Source: Verrucomicrobiota bacterium (GTDB lineage Bacteria; Verrucomicrobiota; Verrucomicrobiia; Palsa-1439). From it: 64,000 nucleotides of DNA. The notes beneath the pieces were generated by a model. The model was not told the DNA's origin, ran no database searches, and saw nothing but the letters and a program-made list of their open reading frames with translations. The translations under genes and the position numbers were made by a program. Shown one piece after another: positions 7,783 through 17,126 of this stretch (position 1 is its first letter; each line of letters opens with the position of its first letter). The stretch spans positions 78,912 to 142,911 of the forward strand of contig PLZV01000033.1 in the NCBI GenBank assembly GCA_003152315.1, in the 5' to 3' direction.

Positions 7783-9852
7783 ATGATTCAAGCGAAGGAA
7801 GATTCGTATCTACAATTAATCGAGCGGCTCGAAGGTGCCATCTCCGGAGCGCAGGATTGGTTGTTGGATCAGCAGGCCCATGACGGGCATTGGTGCGCCG
7901 AGCTGGAGGGTGACACCATTCTGGAGTCGGAGTACCTCTTCTACCTCCATTTCGTTGAAAAACTCGACCCGGTTATTGTCCGTAAGGTTGCCAACTACGT
8001 CCGCTCCAAGGCGCTCCCGGAAGGTGGCTGGTCCATCTATCCCGATGGCCCGATGGAGTTAAGCGCCTCCGTCAAGGGCTACCTCGCCCTCAAAATGGCG
8101 GGCGATTCCGTCGACGCGCCACACATGGTCAAGACTCGTGACGCGATCCTCGCCGCCGGCGGGATGACGCGCTGCAACACCTTTACGAAAATCGCCCTCG
8201 CCATGATCGGGCTGTACCCCTGGGGCGGCTGCCCGGCGATTCCACCGGAGCTAATTCTCCTCCCGAAGTGGTTCAGCTTTAGCATTTACAACATGTCCTC
8301 GTGGTCGCGGGCGATGCTCGTACCGCTGTCGATCATCCGCTCCTGTGAACCGGTCAAGCCCCTTCCCCGCGAATGGCAGTTGGATGAACTGTGGGTCGGT
8401 GGTCGCGAAAAAGCCGACATCCGCCTGGCACGGGACGAACGTACCTGCACCTGGCACAATTTCTTTTTGCTCGTTGACCACTTGCTGAAATTCGTCCACC
8501 GCCATCACCCCGCGCCGTTCGTGCGACGTTTCGCGCTGCTCAAGGCGGAACGCTGGGTGATCGAGCACGGCCGGACGCCCGGCGGCTTGGGCGCGATTTT
8601 CCCGGCGATGGCCAACTACGTCATGTCCCTGCGCGTGCTCGGTTACAGCAATGAGAGCTACCTCGTTGTGCACGGTATTCGCGAGATGGAAAAACTCGAA
8701 ATCGAGGAAGGCGACACACTGCGGCTCCAGCCCTGCTTCTCCCCGGTTTGGGACACCGCCATCAGTATCAACGCCCTCCACGAGTCCGGCCTTTCCGCCG
8801 ACCACGCCGCGCTTCAGTCCGCCACCCGCTGGCTGCTGGACAAGGAAGTGCGTCGCCCCGGCGACTGGCGCGTGAAACATTCCGAGAGCCATCGCTATAC
8901 CGAACCGAACAAGCCCGTGGGCGCGTGGTTCTTCGAGTACGACAACGAATTCTATCCCGATGTTGACGACACCGCCATGGTCTTGATGGCGTTGAACCGC
9001 GTCAGCACGGAGTTTGATCGCGAAAAATTTGCCGCCATCCGTCGTGGTACCCGCTGGGTCCTCGGCATGCAGGGCAAGGACGGCGGCTGGGCCAGTTTCG
9101 ACAAGGACAACGACAAGTGGCTCTTCACCCAGGTGCCCTTCGCCGACCACAACGCCATGATCGATTCAAGCACGTCGGACATCACCGCCCGCGTGTTGGA
9201 GTGTCTGGGACATTTCGGATTCACGATGGAGGACGATTGCGTCCAGAAGGCCATTCGCTTCCTCAAACGCGACCAGTGCGCGGACGGCTCCTGGTTTGGT
9301 CGCTGGGGCACGAACTACATCTATGGGACATGGCAGGTGCTGCGCGGGCTGCACCTCATCGGTGAAGACATGCGCCTGCCCTACATTCGCCGCGCCGTGG
9401 CCTGGCTCAAGACGTCGCAAAACGCCGACGGCGGCTGGGGCGAATCGTTGCGCAGTTACGACGACACCCAGTTCAAGGGCATTGGCAAGAGCACGGCCTC
9501 GCAGACGGCCTGGGCGCTCATGGGTCTGATTTCCGCCAACGAAGTCGACTCACCCGAAGTCGGCCGCGGCATCAAGTACCTGCTCAATCAACAGGAACTC
9601 GATGGCGGGTGGGATGAGGAATTGTTCACGGGCACCGGTTTCCCTCGCGTGTTCTATCTGCGTTATCATTACTACCGTCATTATTTCCCGCTCATGGCAT
9701 TGGGGATGTATGCGCGCCACCTGCTGCAGGGCTTCCCGCCCGTGCCGCGCGAACAGGAGAAATCGCGCGTCATCCAGTTGTTCTACAAGCAACCGCGCAT
9801 CTTGAGAAAAGTGGCGCGCTTGCGCGCGTTGGCGCACCTAACCGAAGTCTAG
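7783..9852 (+). CDS. shc: squalene-hopene cyclase
   Basis: A 689-aa class II terpene cyclase that turns squalene into hopene/hopanol on the inner membrane. The catalytic DxDD is DVDD at residues 393-396. Several QW-type repeats are visible (GGWSIYPDG, GGWASFD, GSWFGRWG, GGWGESLRSYDD, GGWDEELFTG). The length is normal for the family. The frame is open back to 7558 inside the helicase gene, but ATG 7783 follows an AAGGAGG site (spacing rather long, 14) and matches the usual N-terminus. It heads the shc-hpnH-hpnG run, 29 bases before hpnH, so the three genes are very likely one operon. Confidence 0.95.
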   Translation: MIQAKEDSYLQLIERLEGAISGAQDWLLDQQAHDGHWCAELEGDTILESEYLFYLHFVEKLDPVIVRKVANYVRSKALPEGGWSIYPDGPMELSASVKGYLALKMAGDSVDAPHMVKTRDAILAAGGMTRCNTFTKIALAMIGLYPWGGCPAIPPELILLPKWFSFSIYNMSSWSRAMLVPLSIIRSCEPVKPLPREWQLDELWVGGREKADIRLARDERTCTWHNFFLLVDHLLKFVHRHHPAPFVRRFALLKAERWVIEHGRTPGGLGAIFPAMANYVMSLRVLGYSNESYLVVHGIREMEKLEIEEGDTLRLQPCFSPVWDTAISINALHESGLSADHAALQSATRWLLDKEVRRPGDWRVKHSESHRYTEPNKPVGAWFFEYDNEFYPDVDDTAMVLMALNRVSTEFDREKFAAIRRGTRWVLGMQGKDGGWASFDKDNDKWLFTQVPFADHNAMIDSSTSDITARVLECLGHFGFTMEDDCVQKAIRFLKRDQCADGSWFGRWGTNYIYGTWQVLRGLHLIGEDMRLPYIRRAVAWLKTSQNADGGWGESLRSYDDTQFKGIGKSTASQTAWALMGLISANEVDSPEVGRGIKYLLNQQELDGGWDEELFTGTGFPRVFYLRYHYYRHYFPLMALGMYARHLLQGFPPVPREQEKSRVIQLFYKQPRILRKVARLRALAHLTEV

Positions 9853-9881
9853 AAATTTTTGAACCCAGGAGAAGCCTAACA

Positions 9882-11240
9882 ATGAGATTCCCATTTACAC
9901 TGTCGGCGAAGATCGCGCGCCACATCATCACCAACAAGATCAAGAAAACCGGGAAATTCGCCCTCGTGCTCCAGCTCGAGCCGTTGCATACCTGCAACCT
10001 CACCTGCACCGGCTGCGGACGTATTCGCGAGTATTCCACCAATCTCAAGGACATGATGAGCCTTGAGGAGTGCCTCGACTCCGCAGTCGAGTGCAATGCG
10101 CCCATGGTCTCGATCTGTGGCGGCGAACCGCTCATTTACCCGAAGATCGAGGAACTCGTTGACGGCCTGCTCGACCAGGGCCGCATCGTTTACGTCTGCA
10201 CGAACGGCATGTTCATGCGCAAGAAAATGCGCGACCACCTCGCCCGCACCTACAGCACCGCCATCGAGCCAAAACTGGAAGCGTTGCTCGCGCAGGACCT
10301 CATCACCGACAAGGAAGCCGTCGAGATCCGCAAGGGCAAGAATGACGGCCGCCCGGGCATCAAGCCTTCAAAATGGATGTATTGGAACGTCCATATCGAC
10401 GGTCTCGAATACATCCACGATCTCATCGTCGAGCGCGAAGGCGTTTTCAAGGAATGCATCGAAGCCATCAAGATGGCCAAAATTCTCGGCTATCAGGTCG
10501 CCACGAATTGCACGGTCTACAAAGAGACCGACATGGACGAAATCGAGAAGATGTTCGACTTCCTCTCGGCCCTCGGCGTGGACGGTCACACGATCACCCC
10601 CGGCTACGAGTACGATGCCGCCAAAAAAGACATGCTCAAGCGCCTGAACAAGCAGCCCGAGGACTTCTTCCTCACGCGCAAGCTGACCCGCGACAAGTTT
10701 AAGAAAGTCGTGGAGTGGGGCCAGAAATACACCTTCTTCGGTTCACCGATTTATCTCGAATTCCTCGCCGGCAAGCGCGACCTGCATTGCACCGCCTGGG
10801 CGATCCCGACGCGCAACGTCAAAGGTTGGAAGGCCCCCTGCTATCTCATGACCGACGGACATTACGCAGGCTATCGAGAGATGCTCACGAAGGTCGATTG
10901 GGACAAATACGGCGTCTTCGACGGCGTTGCCCGCGACCCGCGCTGCGAGAATTGCATGACGCACTGCGGTTACGAGCCCACGCCGTCCCTCGGCATCGAC
11001 ACCCAACGGGGCGACACGTGGAAGCTCATTCGCTACAACTTCGGCGCGAAACCACAGCCCATCGCCGCGGGTTCCCAAGTGGACGTCTACAACGGCGTCA
11101 CCACCGGCCGCGGCCACCTCACCGGCAAGCGCGACTCCGTACAGTCCAATATCCGTCAGGTGCTCGCGGACAAGGAAGTCAATGCTGCCGTTGCCGCGGC
11201 AACCCATGATCACGACCATGGTGACGACTGCTGCAGCTAG
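9882..11240 (+). CDS. hpnH: adenosyl-hopene synthase HpnH (radical SAM)
   Basis: A 452-aa radical SAM enzyme that joins the 5'-deoxyadenosyl radical to hopene, making adenosylhopane, the first step of extended hopanoid side chains. The Fe-S motif is CNLTCTGC (Cys38, 42, 45); a GGEP-type SAM motif (CGGEPL) follows. The C-terminal cysteine set (CENCMTHCGYEP) is typical of HpnH. The protein is longer than usual: an insertion of about 50 residues around 115-165 separates the TNGM strand from the NVHIDG strand, and the tail is HDHDHGDDCCS. AGGAG precedes the ATG. The order shc-hpnH-hpnG follows the pathway. Confidence 0.93.
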   Translation: MRFPFTLSAKIARHIITNKIKKTGKFALVLQLEPLHTCNLTCTGCGRIREYSTNLKDMMSLEECLDSAVECNAPMVSICGGEPLIYPKIEELVDGLLDQGRIVYVCTNGMFMRKKMRDHLARTYSTAIEPKLEALLAQDLITDKEAVEIRKGKNDGRPGIKPSKWMYWNVHIDGLEYIHDLIVEREGVFKECIEAIKMAKILGYQVATNCTVYKETDMDEIEKMFDFLSALGVDGHTITPGYEYDAAKKDMLKRLNKQPEDFFLTRKLTRDKFKKVVEWGQKYTFFGSPIYLEFLAGKRDLHCTAWAIPTRNVKGWKAPCYLMTDGHYAGYREMLTKVDWDKYGVFDGVARDPRCENCMTHCGYEPTPSLGIDTQRGDTWKLIRYNFGAKPQPIAAGSQVDVYNGVTTGRGHLTGKRDSVQSNIRQVLADKEVNAAVAAATHDHDHGDDCCS

Positions 11241-11278
11241 GATAGTCGTCGCGACGCCTCGTTGAGGCGCCGAAAACC

Positions 11279-12055
11279 ATGATCGCCATTCTTGTTGCCG
11301 TTCGCCAGGAACTCAAGCCCATCCTGCGCCGCGCCGACGCCGACCACGTCGTCCGCCAGGAACATCTCGACTTCCACGAAGGCACGCTCGGCGGCCAGCC
11401 CGTTGCCCTGCTGGCGCTCGGCATCGGCAAGGAGTGTGCCCGTATCGCCGCCGAGATGACCATCCACTGCTACCGGCCGGATCTGGTTATCAGTTCCGGT
11501 TTTGGCGGCGGGCTTCAGTCGGACATCCGCGCTGGTGACATCGTCGTCGGCACCGAGATTCTCGAACTTCGGAAAGATCAGGGAGCCAGGATCACGTGGG
11601 ACACAACTCACAAACCCGTCCACCCGGATCGCATCCATGGTGACGACACGACGGGAATCCGCGTCCACTATGGAAAAATCCTGACGACCGATGAGATGGT
11701 ATTGCGGGCGGAGAACAAGGCACGGATCGGTAAGGCCACCGGTGCCCTCGCCGTCGACATGGAAACCAGCGCCGTCGCCGCCGTTTGCGCGGCGCGCCAG
11801 ACGGATTTCCTCGCCGTCCGCTGCATCACCGACAACGTTGACGAGAATCTGCCCGACGAGTTCAACGACTTCTTCGTCCTCGGCCAGTTGCGCGCCAAAC
11901 GGGTGATTTCCAGTTGCGCTCGCGACCCGCGCGTCCTCGCCGATCTCGCGCGCCTCGGTTACCGCGCCAAACTCTCCGGCGATAAACTCGCCCGCTTCCT
12001 CGAAGCCGCCGTCGCGCAGCTACACCTTCCAGCCCTTGCGCCGCGCGGCCTCTAA
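11279..12055 (+). CDS. hpnG: adenosylhopane nucleosidase/phosphorylase HpnG
   Basis: A 258-aa protein of the purine nucleoside phosphorylase/MTA nucleosidase superfamily that removes adenine from adenosylhopane to give ribosylhopane. Visible signatures are the N-terminal strand IAILVAV, the GFGGGL phosphate/ribose loop, the VDMETSAVA motif that binds ribose, and the purine-site strand DFLAVRCITDN with its catalytic-type Asp. It follows hpnH by 38 bases. Its 3' end overlaps the 3' end of the convergent hpnN by 36 bases, so the two transcripts must run into each other. Confidence 0.9.
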   Translation: MIAILVAVRQELKPILRRADADHVVRQEHLDFHEGTLGGQPVALLALGIGKECARIAAEMTIHCYRPDLVISSGFGGGLQSDIRAGDIVVGTEILELRKDQGARITWDTTHKPVHPDRIHGDDTTGIRVHYGKILTTDEMVLRAENKARIGKATGALAVDMETSAVAAVCAARQTDFLAVRCITDNVDENLPDEFNDFFVLGQLRAKRVISSCARDPRVLADLARLGYRAKLSGDKLARFLEAAVAQLHLPALAPRGL

Positions 12056-14758
12056 TAACGCCGGCAGCAGCGCCAGCGCGGCGATCAGGCAAGAGATGAC
12101 CCCAATGGTCATCACCAGCCCAAGGCTGCGGATGCCGCGATGCGCGCCGATGAGCAGGCTGGCAAAAGCGACCGTCGTCGTCAGCGCCGAAAGTATGACG
12201 GCCCGCCCTGTGCTCTTGCTGTAGAACGTCGCTTCGTGGCTCTCGCGATAGCGCTGGACGACATAAATCCCGTACGCGACGCCAATGCCAACGATCAATG
12301 GCAATACCATGATGTTGGCGGGGTTGAAATCAATCCGCGCCACCGCCATCGCCCCGAGCATCCAGGCCGTGCCGACCAGCAGCGGCAGAATCGTCAACAA
12401 CGTGGCGTACGCACCGCGAAAATCAATGAAGATCAGGATGGCGATCACGAGCAGCGCCCATAACGCCGCCTTGCAATACCCTGTCTTCAGGATCTCGACG
12501 AACTCGTAAAGACCCGATGGCGTGCCCGTCACGTTCGGAGCCACGCCCTTGACGTCGTTGACAAACCTGACCAGGGCTTCCCGTTCCCAAATGTTCTCCT
12601 TCGGAAACACACGAATCAGGAATTTACCCGTCTTGCCCACAAGCATCTGCCGCACCTCCTGCGGTACATCGCCCAACTCCATCGGCTTGTCCGCCTGTCC
12701 CGCGAGGAGTTGCATTTGCGCATCCAGGTCCGTGTAGAACTGCCGTTCGTATTTTTCCAACCACGACCGGAGCACATTCGGCTCCAAGGCTTGCAGCTTC
12801 GTGCGTGTCTGCAGGGCTGCTTCGATGAGAGGTTTCAAGGCCGCCTCGCTGGTGCGATCGTCGCGCGCGGTTGCCGCGCCCAAAAGCTGGTTGGCCCGCA
12901 GCCGCAATGACGCCAGGGAGTGCAGCACCACTTCCGTGTCGCCTGGATCGTACGGTGGGACGACAAACTGTACCGATCCGAGTTCTCGTTTGATACCCCG
13001 AATGATTTCCACCTTCTGTTTCTGCTGCTCGGGGATCAACTCGGCGATGCTGTGCACCGTCGCCACGCTCGGAAGTTTGCTCAAACGTTCGTGCACGGCG
13101 CGCACTTCCGCGAGGTCGTTGCAGACAATCGACGCAAAGAGAGTCGATTCCACATCCGCGTTCAAGAGCCGCAACTCCGTTTCGACGGATGGCAAACCTT
13201 TCGATTGCAGATTCAACACGTTGTAGTCGAACCGTACCGTCCAGCCCACCAACAACGCACCCGCCGTGAGGATGCCACATGCCATGAGCATCCAGTAAGG
13301 CCGTCGCACCAGGAATTGTTCGATGCGCGTCGCCACCGATTGCGCGGGGATGTGTGTGGCCTCATGTTTGCGATGGACCAGCAACAGCAACGCGGGCAGC
13401 ACGGTCATGGTCGCCGCTGTCGCAATCAGCATCCCGCCGCCTGCGATGACGCCGAGTTCGATCACCCCGCGAAAGCCGCTGAGTCCCATTGCAAAGAAGG
13501 CGGCGGCATTCGTCACTCCCGCGGTGATGATGCTCGGTCCCGTGTGCTGGATCGCCATCTGCACGGCCTCCACACGCTGGGAACCTTTTTTCAATTCTTC
13601 CTCGTAGCGCGCGATAAACTGGATCCCCAGATCAATCCCCAATCCCAGGATCATCACGGCGAATGTCACCGTGATCATATTTAGGTGGCCGACGGAGAGC
13701 GTGGCGTATCCCATGCACGCGGCCAGGACGATGACCATCGTGACCACCGCCATCAGTGGCCGCAGCACTTCGCGAAAACCGGCCGCAAACAAAATGCAAA
13801 TAAGAACAAAGGTGAGCCCGGTCGCCTTGGTCGCGTCATTCTGTGACTGCAGCATCTCGTCATAATCCAGCACCGGCTCTCCCGTCAGATTGATTTTTAC
13901 GTCGGGGAACTGCGTTTGCACCTGCGCCATGATCCGCCGCAATTTCGGAATCGTCACTTCATGCAGGGCCTCTGCCGTCCCGTTCTCGACCCGCGGATGA
14001 ACCAACAGCAGGAACATCTGCCCCTTGCGAAAGGTCTGATACCCCTGCCACTGCATCTGTTCCTCGGCCTGGCTCACCATGTCCGTGCTGAAGAACGCGC
14101 TCGCCCACGGCGACAGCAGGCCTCCCGCTTCATTGTTGGTCTTGACCGTCGACATTTGTCCCACGATCGCGCTCACCGTCGGCAGGAATGCCTCCATTTG
14201 CCGCCGCTGCGTTTCCGAGGACCGGTCCATTTCCCACAACATTCGATTCATCGAATCGAAGAACGTGTCGAGCTTCGGGCGGTGTTCCAGAATCGCAACG
14301 AGTTGCTTGAAATCCTTGATGGAACTCAGAATCTGCTTCAGATCGTCAATCGAGAGGTAGTAGAGAAACCAGGGCTTCAGCTTGTCGAGGTTGACGCGGT
14401 AATACAGGTCCTCACGCGCGAACAACTGTGCCCCCGTCGCGTCGCCTGCCGAGGGATTGTTCGTCGGCGACAGCAACGTCGTGGCGAGCGCATCGATGAC
14501 CGCACGGTTCCGCGTCGGCTGGCCGCTTTCGACCACGAGAATATAATCTTCTTCCGCATGAAACTCGCGGGCGTACTCGCTGTAAAGACGCCAATACTCG
14601 CTATCGCGCCCGATCAGGTCGTTGCGGCTGGTCTTGAATTCCAGCCGCCGTGCCGTATAGACACCGGAGACGATCGCCAGCGCGATGCCGATAAGCACCA
14701 TGAGCCACGGCCAGCGGCAAACGGCGTTGGCCAGCGCAGTTAAAGACCGTCGTCGCAT
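12020..14758 (-). CDS. hpnN: hopanoid-associated RND transporter HpnN
   Basis: A 912-aa inner-membrane RND/MMPL-type transporter. HpnN carries hopanoids from the inner to the outer membrane. The layout is two-fold: an N-terminal helix (WPWLMVLIGIALAIVSGVY), a large periplasmic domain, five further helices with the charged TM4 motif GLGIDLGIQFIARYEEE, then a second half with FDYNVLNLQ, a periplasmic domain, and helices ending near residue 905. The ATG at 14758 is placed at the MRRRSL start just before the first helix; the frame runs upstream to 14908 through hpnO without support. It is 38 bases after hpnO, so probably one operon hpnO-hpnN. Confidence 0.9.
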   Translation of the reverse strand: MRRRSLTALANAVCRWPWLMVLIGIALAIVSGVYTARRLEFKTSRNDLIGRDSEYWRLYSEYAREFHAEEDYILVVESGQPTRNRAVIDALATTLLSPTNNPSAGDATGAQLFAREDLYYRVNLDKLKPWFLYYLSIDDLKQILSSIKDFKQLVAILEHRPKLDTFFDSMNRMLWEMDRSSETQRRQMEAFLPTVSAIVGQMSTVKTNNEAGGLLSPWASAFFSTDMVSQAEEQMQWQGYQTFRKGQMFLLLVHPRVENGTAEALHEVTIPKLRRIMAQVQTQFPDVKINLTGEPVLDYDEMLQSQNDATKATGLTFVLICILFAAGFREVLRPLMAVVTMVIVLAACMGYATLSVGHLNMITVTFAVMILGLGIDLGIQFIARYEEELKKGSQRVEAVQMAIQHTGPSIITAGVTNAAAFFAMGLSGFRGVIELGVIAGGGMLIATAATMTVLPALLLLVHRKHEATHIPAQSVATRIEQFLVRRPYWMLMACGILTAGALLVGWTVRFDYNVLNLQSKGLPSVETELRLLNADVESTLFASIVCNDLAEVRAVHERLSKLPSVATVHSIAELIPEQQKQKVEIIRGIKRELGSVQFVVPPYDPGDTEVVLHSLASLRLRANQLLGAATARDDRTSEAALKPLIEAALQTRTKLQALEPNVLRSWLEKYERQFYTDLDAQMQLLAGQADKPMELGDVPQEVRQMLVGKTGKFLIRVFPKENIWEREALVRFVNDVKGVAPNVTGTPSGLYEFVEILKTGYCKAALWALLVIAILIFIDFRGAYATLLTILPLLVGTAWMLGAMAVARIDFNPANIMVLPLIVGIGVAYGIYVVQRYRESHEATFYSKSTGRAVILSALTTTVAFASLLIGAHRGIRSLGLVMTIGVISCLIAALALLPALLEAARRKGWKV

Positions 14759-14796
14759 GTAAAGAATCGCCCGCTTGCGTTGTGTGGCGGGTTGGG

Positions 14797-16218
14797 TTAC
14801 CGGGCGCCGGCGGCTGCCGGCTCCGCCTGCTTTTCGCCCTTGTTGCGCATCGCCGCCTTCACCAGGTTCGCCCCGAGGTCCCACATCGGCCCAGGCAGCT
14901 TGTAGCAATCACTCAGCACGTCGTCGAGCGCATGGACGAAATACTCGATGTCTTCGTCCGAAATGACGAACGGTGGCAGGATCCGGATGATGTCGCCGTG
15001 GTTCCCGCTCACTTGCGTCAGCACGTGGTGCTTCTGCAACAGCGGCATCACCAGCATCTGCGCGAACAAACCGTCGTGCGCCGCATGAATCATCTTCCAC
15101 GCCATCTTCAGCTTGAGGCTCTTCGGCTCGTGGAACTCGATGCCGATCATGCAGCCCTTGCCGCGGGCTTCCAGCAGCATTTCGTGTTTGGACTTCAGTC
15201 CGTTGATGGCGTCGAGGAGCTTCTGGCCCTGCGCGGCGCTGCGTTCGACCAGCTTCTCTTCATCCAGGACATGCAATGTCGCCAGGCCGACGGCCATTCC
15301 GAGATTGTTGCGGCCAAAGCTCGACGAATGGACCCAGCAGCGGTCCATGCGATTGAATACCTTCTGGTAAATCCAACGCCGCGTGATCATCGCGCCAACC
15401 GGCACGTACCCGCCACTGAGCGCCTTGCTGGTGGAGATGATGTCGGGCTCCAGGTTCCAATGCTGAAAGGAAAATAGCTTGCCAGTTCTTCCGTAGCCCG
15501 TTTGCACCTCGTCGCAGAAGAACAACGTGCCGTACTTGCGGCAGAGCGCCTGCGCCGCGGGCAGGTAATCCTCCGGCGGAATCCGCACGCCCTTGCCCTG
15601 GATGCATTCCACGGCAAGCGCCGCGATGTCCTTCTTCGCCAGCGCCTTCTCCAGCGCTTCCAAATCACCGTACGGCACTTCCACGCCGGGCAACATCTCG
15701 CCAAACCCCTCGCGAAACTCTTCATTGCCCATGATGGCCAGCGAACCGAGCGACAACCCGTGCCAGCCGTGGTCGAGATAGGCGAACTTGCTGCGCCCCG
15801 TCGCCGCGCGGGCAAACTTCAACGAGGCTTCCACCGCTTCCGTGCCGGAGTTGCAAAAGAAAACAGAGTCGAGATGCGGCGGACAGCGTTTGACGAGCGC
15901 CTCGGCCAGCAGCCCCGCCAGGAACGCGCAGTCCATCTGCACCATGTTGGGCAAATCCAGGTCGAGGACGTCGCGAATGACCTGCGCCACCTGCGGGTGA
16001 TTGCGGCCAATCGAATAGACACCGAAACCGCTTAGCATATCGAGATAGCGGTTGCCTTCCTTGTCCCACAGATACTGGCCCTTGGCTTTCGTGTACACTC
16101 TGTCGAAACCAATGGTGCGAAAGACCTTCACCAGCGTCGGGTTGATATACTTCTCGTGCAACTCGTAGTTCTCCCCGAGCCGCTGGGAAACAATCTGCTT
16201 AATGTCAAAAGTCGACAT
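14797..16218 (-). CDS. hpnO: aminotransferase HpnO (aminobacteriohopanetriol synthesis)
   Basis: A 473-aa class III PLP-dependent aminotransferase. The HpnO type aminates the hopanoid side chain to give aminobacteriohopanetriol. It shows the glycine-rich FFCNSGTEAVEA phosphate loop, the FFCDEVQTGYGRTG motif with the PLP-pyridine Asp, and the Schiff-base lysine in STSKALSGGYVP. The start at 16218 (MSTFDIKQ) gives a family-like N-terminus; the frame reaches 16551 through repeat DNA and that extension is rejected. The hopanoid genes around it support this role over a general ornithine-type aminotransferase. Probably first in an operon with hpnN. Confidence 0.88.
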   Translation of the reverse strand: MSTFDIKQIVSQRLGENYELHEKYINPTLVKVFRTIGFDRVYTKAKGQYLWDKEGNRYLDMLSGFGVYSIGRNHPQVAQVIRDVLDLDLPNMVQMDCAFLAGLLAEALVKRCPPHLDSVFFCNSGTEAVEASLKFARAATGRSKFAYLDHGWHGLSLGSLAIMGNEEFREGFGEMLPGVEVPYGDLEALEKALAKKDIAALAVECIQGKGVRIPPEDYLPAAQALCRKYGTLFFCDEVQTGYGRTGKLFSFQHWNLEPDIISTSKALSGGYVPVGAMITRRWIYQKVFNRMDRCWVHSSSFGRNNLGMAVGLATLHVLDEEKLVERSAAQGQKLLDAINGLKSKHEMLLEARGKGCMIGIEFHEPKSLKLKMAWKMIHAAHDGLFAQMLVMPLLQKHHVLTQVSGNHGDIIRILPPFVISDEDIEYFVHALDDVLSDCYKLPGPMWDLGANLVKAAMRNKGEKQAEPAAAGAR

Positions 16219-16351
16219 GACGCTACTCACTTTATCGTGCGCCAGACTACTGAGCAAGTCGCAAACAACGCCGGTAGTGTCCCAATCCGACAGGGCTTCG
16301 TAGAGAGACCCAGGTGACGCAGGCGCTTTGGCGGTAACGCCAGCTTTCTGC

Positions 16352-16742
16352 GGCAAGCGGAGCGCAGCACTGGCTGCGCAATACGCGGTGAGATTCCTTT
16401 TTTTGCCGCAACCGACTCGCGCCAGTGAAGTTCCTGACGCAACTGATACGCTACACGCCGTACTTCCGCAACAAACGCCGCGATGTTGTTTTCGCGGAAA
16501 ACGAACCCGAATGTAGCCTTCCCTTTTGCTAGCCATATGTGATTTCGCCACAATGACTTAACCCCTGTTTGGCGAGTGAAATAATTCGGGTTCGTTTCGC
16601 AGAAACACATGTTTTTGCGGCCACATCCTCCCCCAAAAAACGACGCACTCTCCTCTCCCATGTCAAAGAACTGGGCTGAGAATACCCCTCTCAGCACACC
16701 GTGTCCAGCAAAAATAATCGCTTGCCGATATACAAGTGGAAT
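16352..16742 (+). repeat. interspersed structured repeat, element E1
   Basis: A ~390-bp element related to 40033-40430. Shared blocks are 16352-16379, 16416-16450, 16477-16505, 16591-16622 and 16661-16742. E1 carries two extra insertions (about 16380-16415 and 16451-16476). A long hairpin pairs 16502-16512 with 16584-16594 (11 bp perfect). A second hairpin is GCAGAAAC (16599-16606) with GTTTTTGC (16611-16618). The right end touches the stop codon of the 16743 gene. No transposase is encoded, so it is a non-autonomous element or a structured RNA/DNA repeat. Confidence 0.75.
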
Positions 16743-17048
16743 TCATTTCCGAATGCATCCGCTTTGCTGTGTCGAGTGGTCGGTCGCGCAAGGCCAAATT
16801 ATCGAAAGAAACTTCACAACCTCGGACTCAAATACGAGTAGCGACTTGAGCAACTCTTGTAATACGGTCGTCAACTTGGCGGCAGCTCGGTCTGGTTGTT
16901 TCATCAGCTTGCGTTTAATCGCGTCGAGCAGGCCGAGTTCCTTTGTTAACAGAGAGAGCTTACGTCCGACATCTAGAATCGAAACTTCAGGGGTCGTAAT
17001 AGTTTCCTCCAATGCGACCGGGACCGTCACTAAGAACATCTCCGTCAC
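16743..17048 (-). CDS. hypothetical protein, probably 3'-truncated
   Basis: A 101-aa frame starting GTG 17048 (or ATG 17039). The first ~80 residues are well-formed protein: a short strand-rich start (MFLVTVPVALEET) and two amphipathic helices (LSLLTKELGLLDAIKRKLMK and AAKLTTVLQELLKSLLVFESEVVKFLSI). The last ~20 residues change character (WPCATDHSTQQSGC) and the stop coincides with the edge of repeat element E1. I infer that the original C-terminus was lost when the repeat arrived. No family is recognised. It lies upstream of hpnO on the same strand but across the repeat, so a shared transcript is doubtful. Confidence 0.5.
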   Translation of the reverse strand: MTEMFLVTVPVALEETITTPEVSILDVGRKLSLLTKELGLLDAIKRKLMKQPDRAAAKLTTVLQELLKSLLVFESEVVKFLSIIWPCATDHSTQQSGCIRK

Positions 17049-17126
17049 GTCATATTATCGAACAATTTAGCCTCCAGCTTGTTGACGACGCCACTCGCCT
17101 AGCAGAGGTGCCGACGACTTTACCCG

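Noticed and set aside
8251..9150. Long minus-strand frame (299 aa)
   Set aside because: Antisense to shc; His/Val/Gly-rich shadow without domain patterns.
14759..14908. 50-residue extension of HpnN
   Set aside because: It overlaps the end of hpnO and is Gly/Arg-rich, as expected of a shadow frame.
16219..16551. 111-residue extension of HpnO
   Set aside because: It runs through repeat element E1 and has no aminotransferase similarity; ATG 16218 gives the family start.
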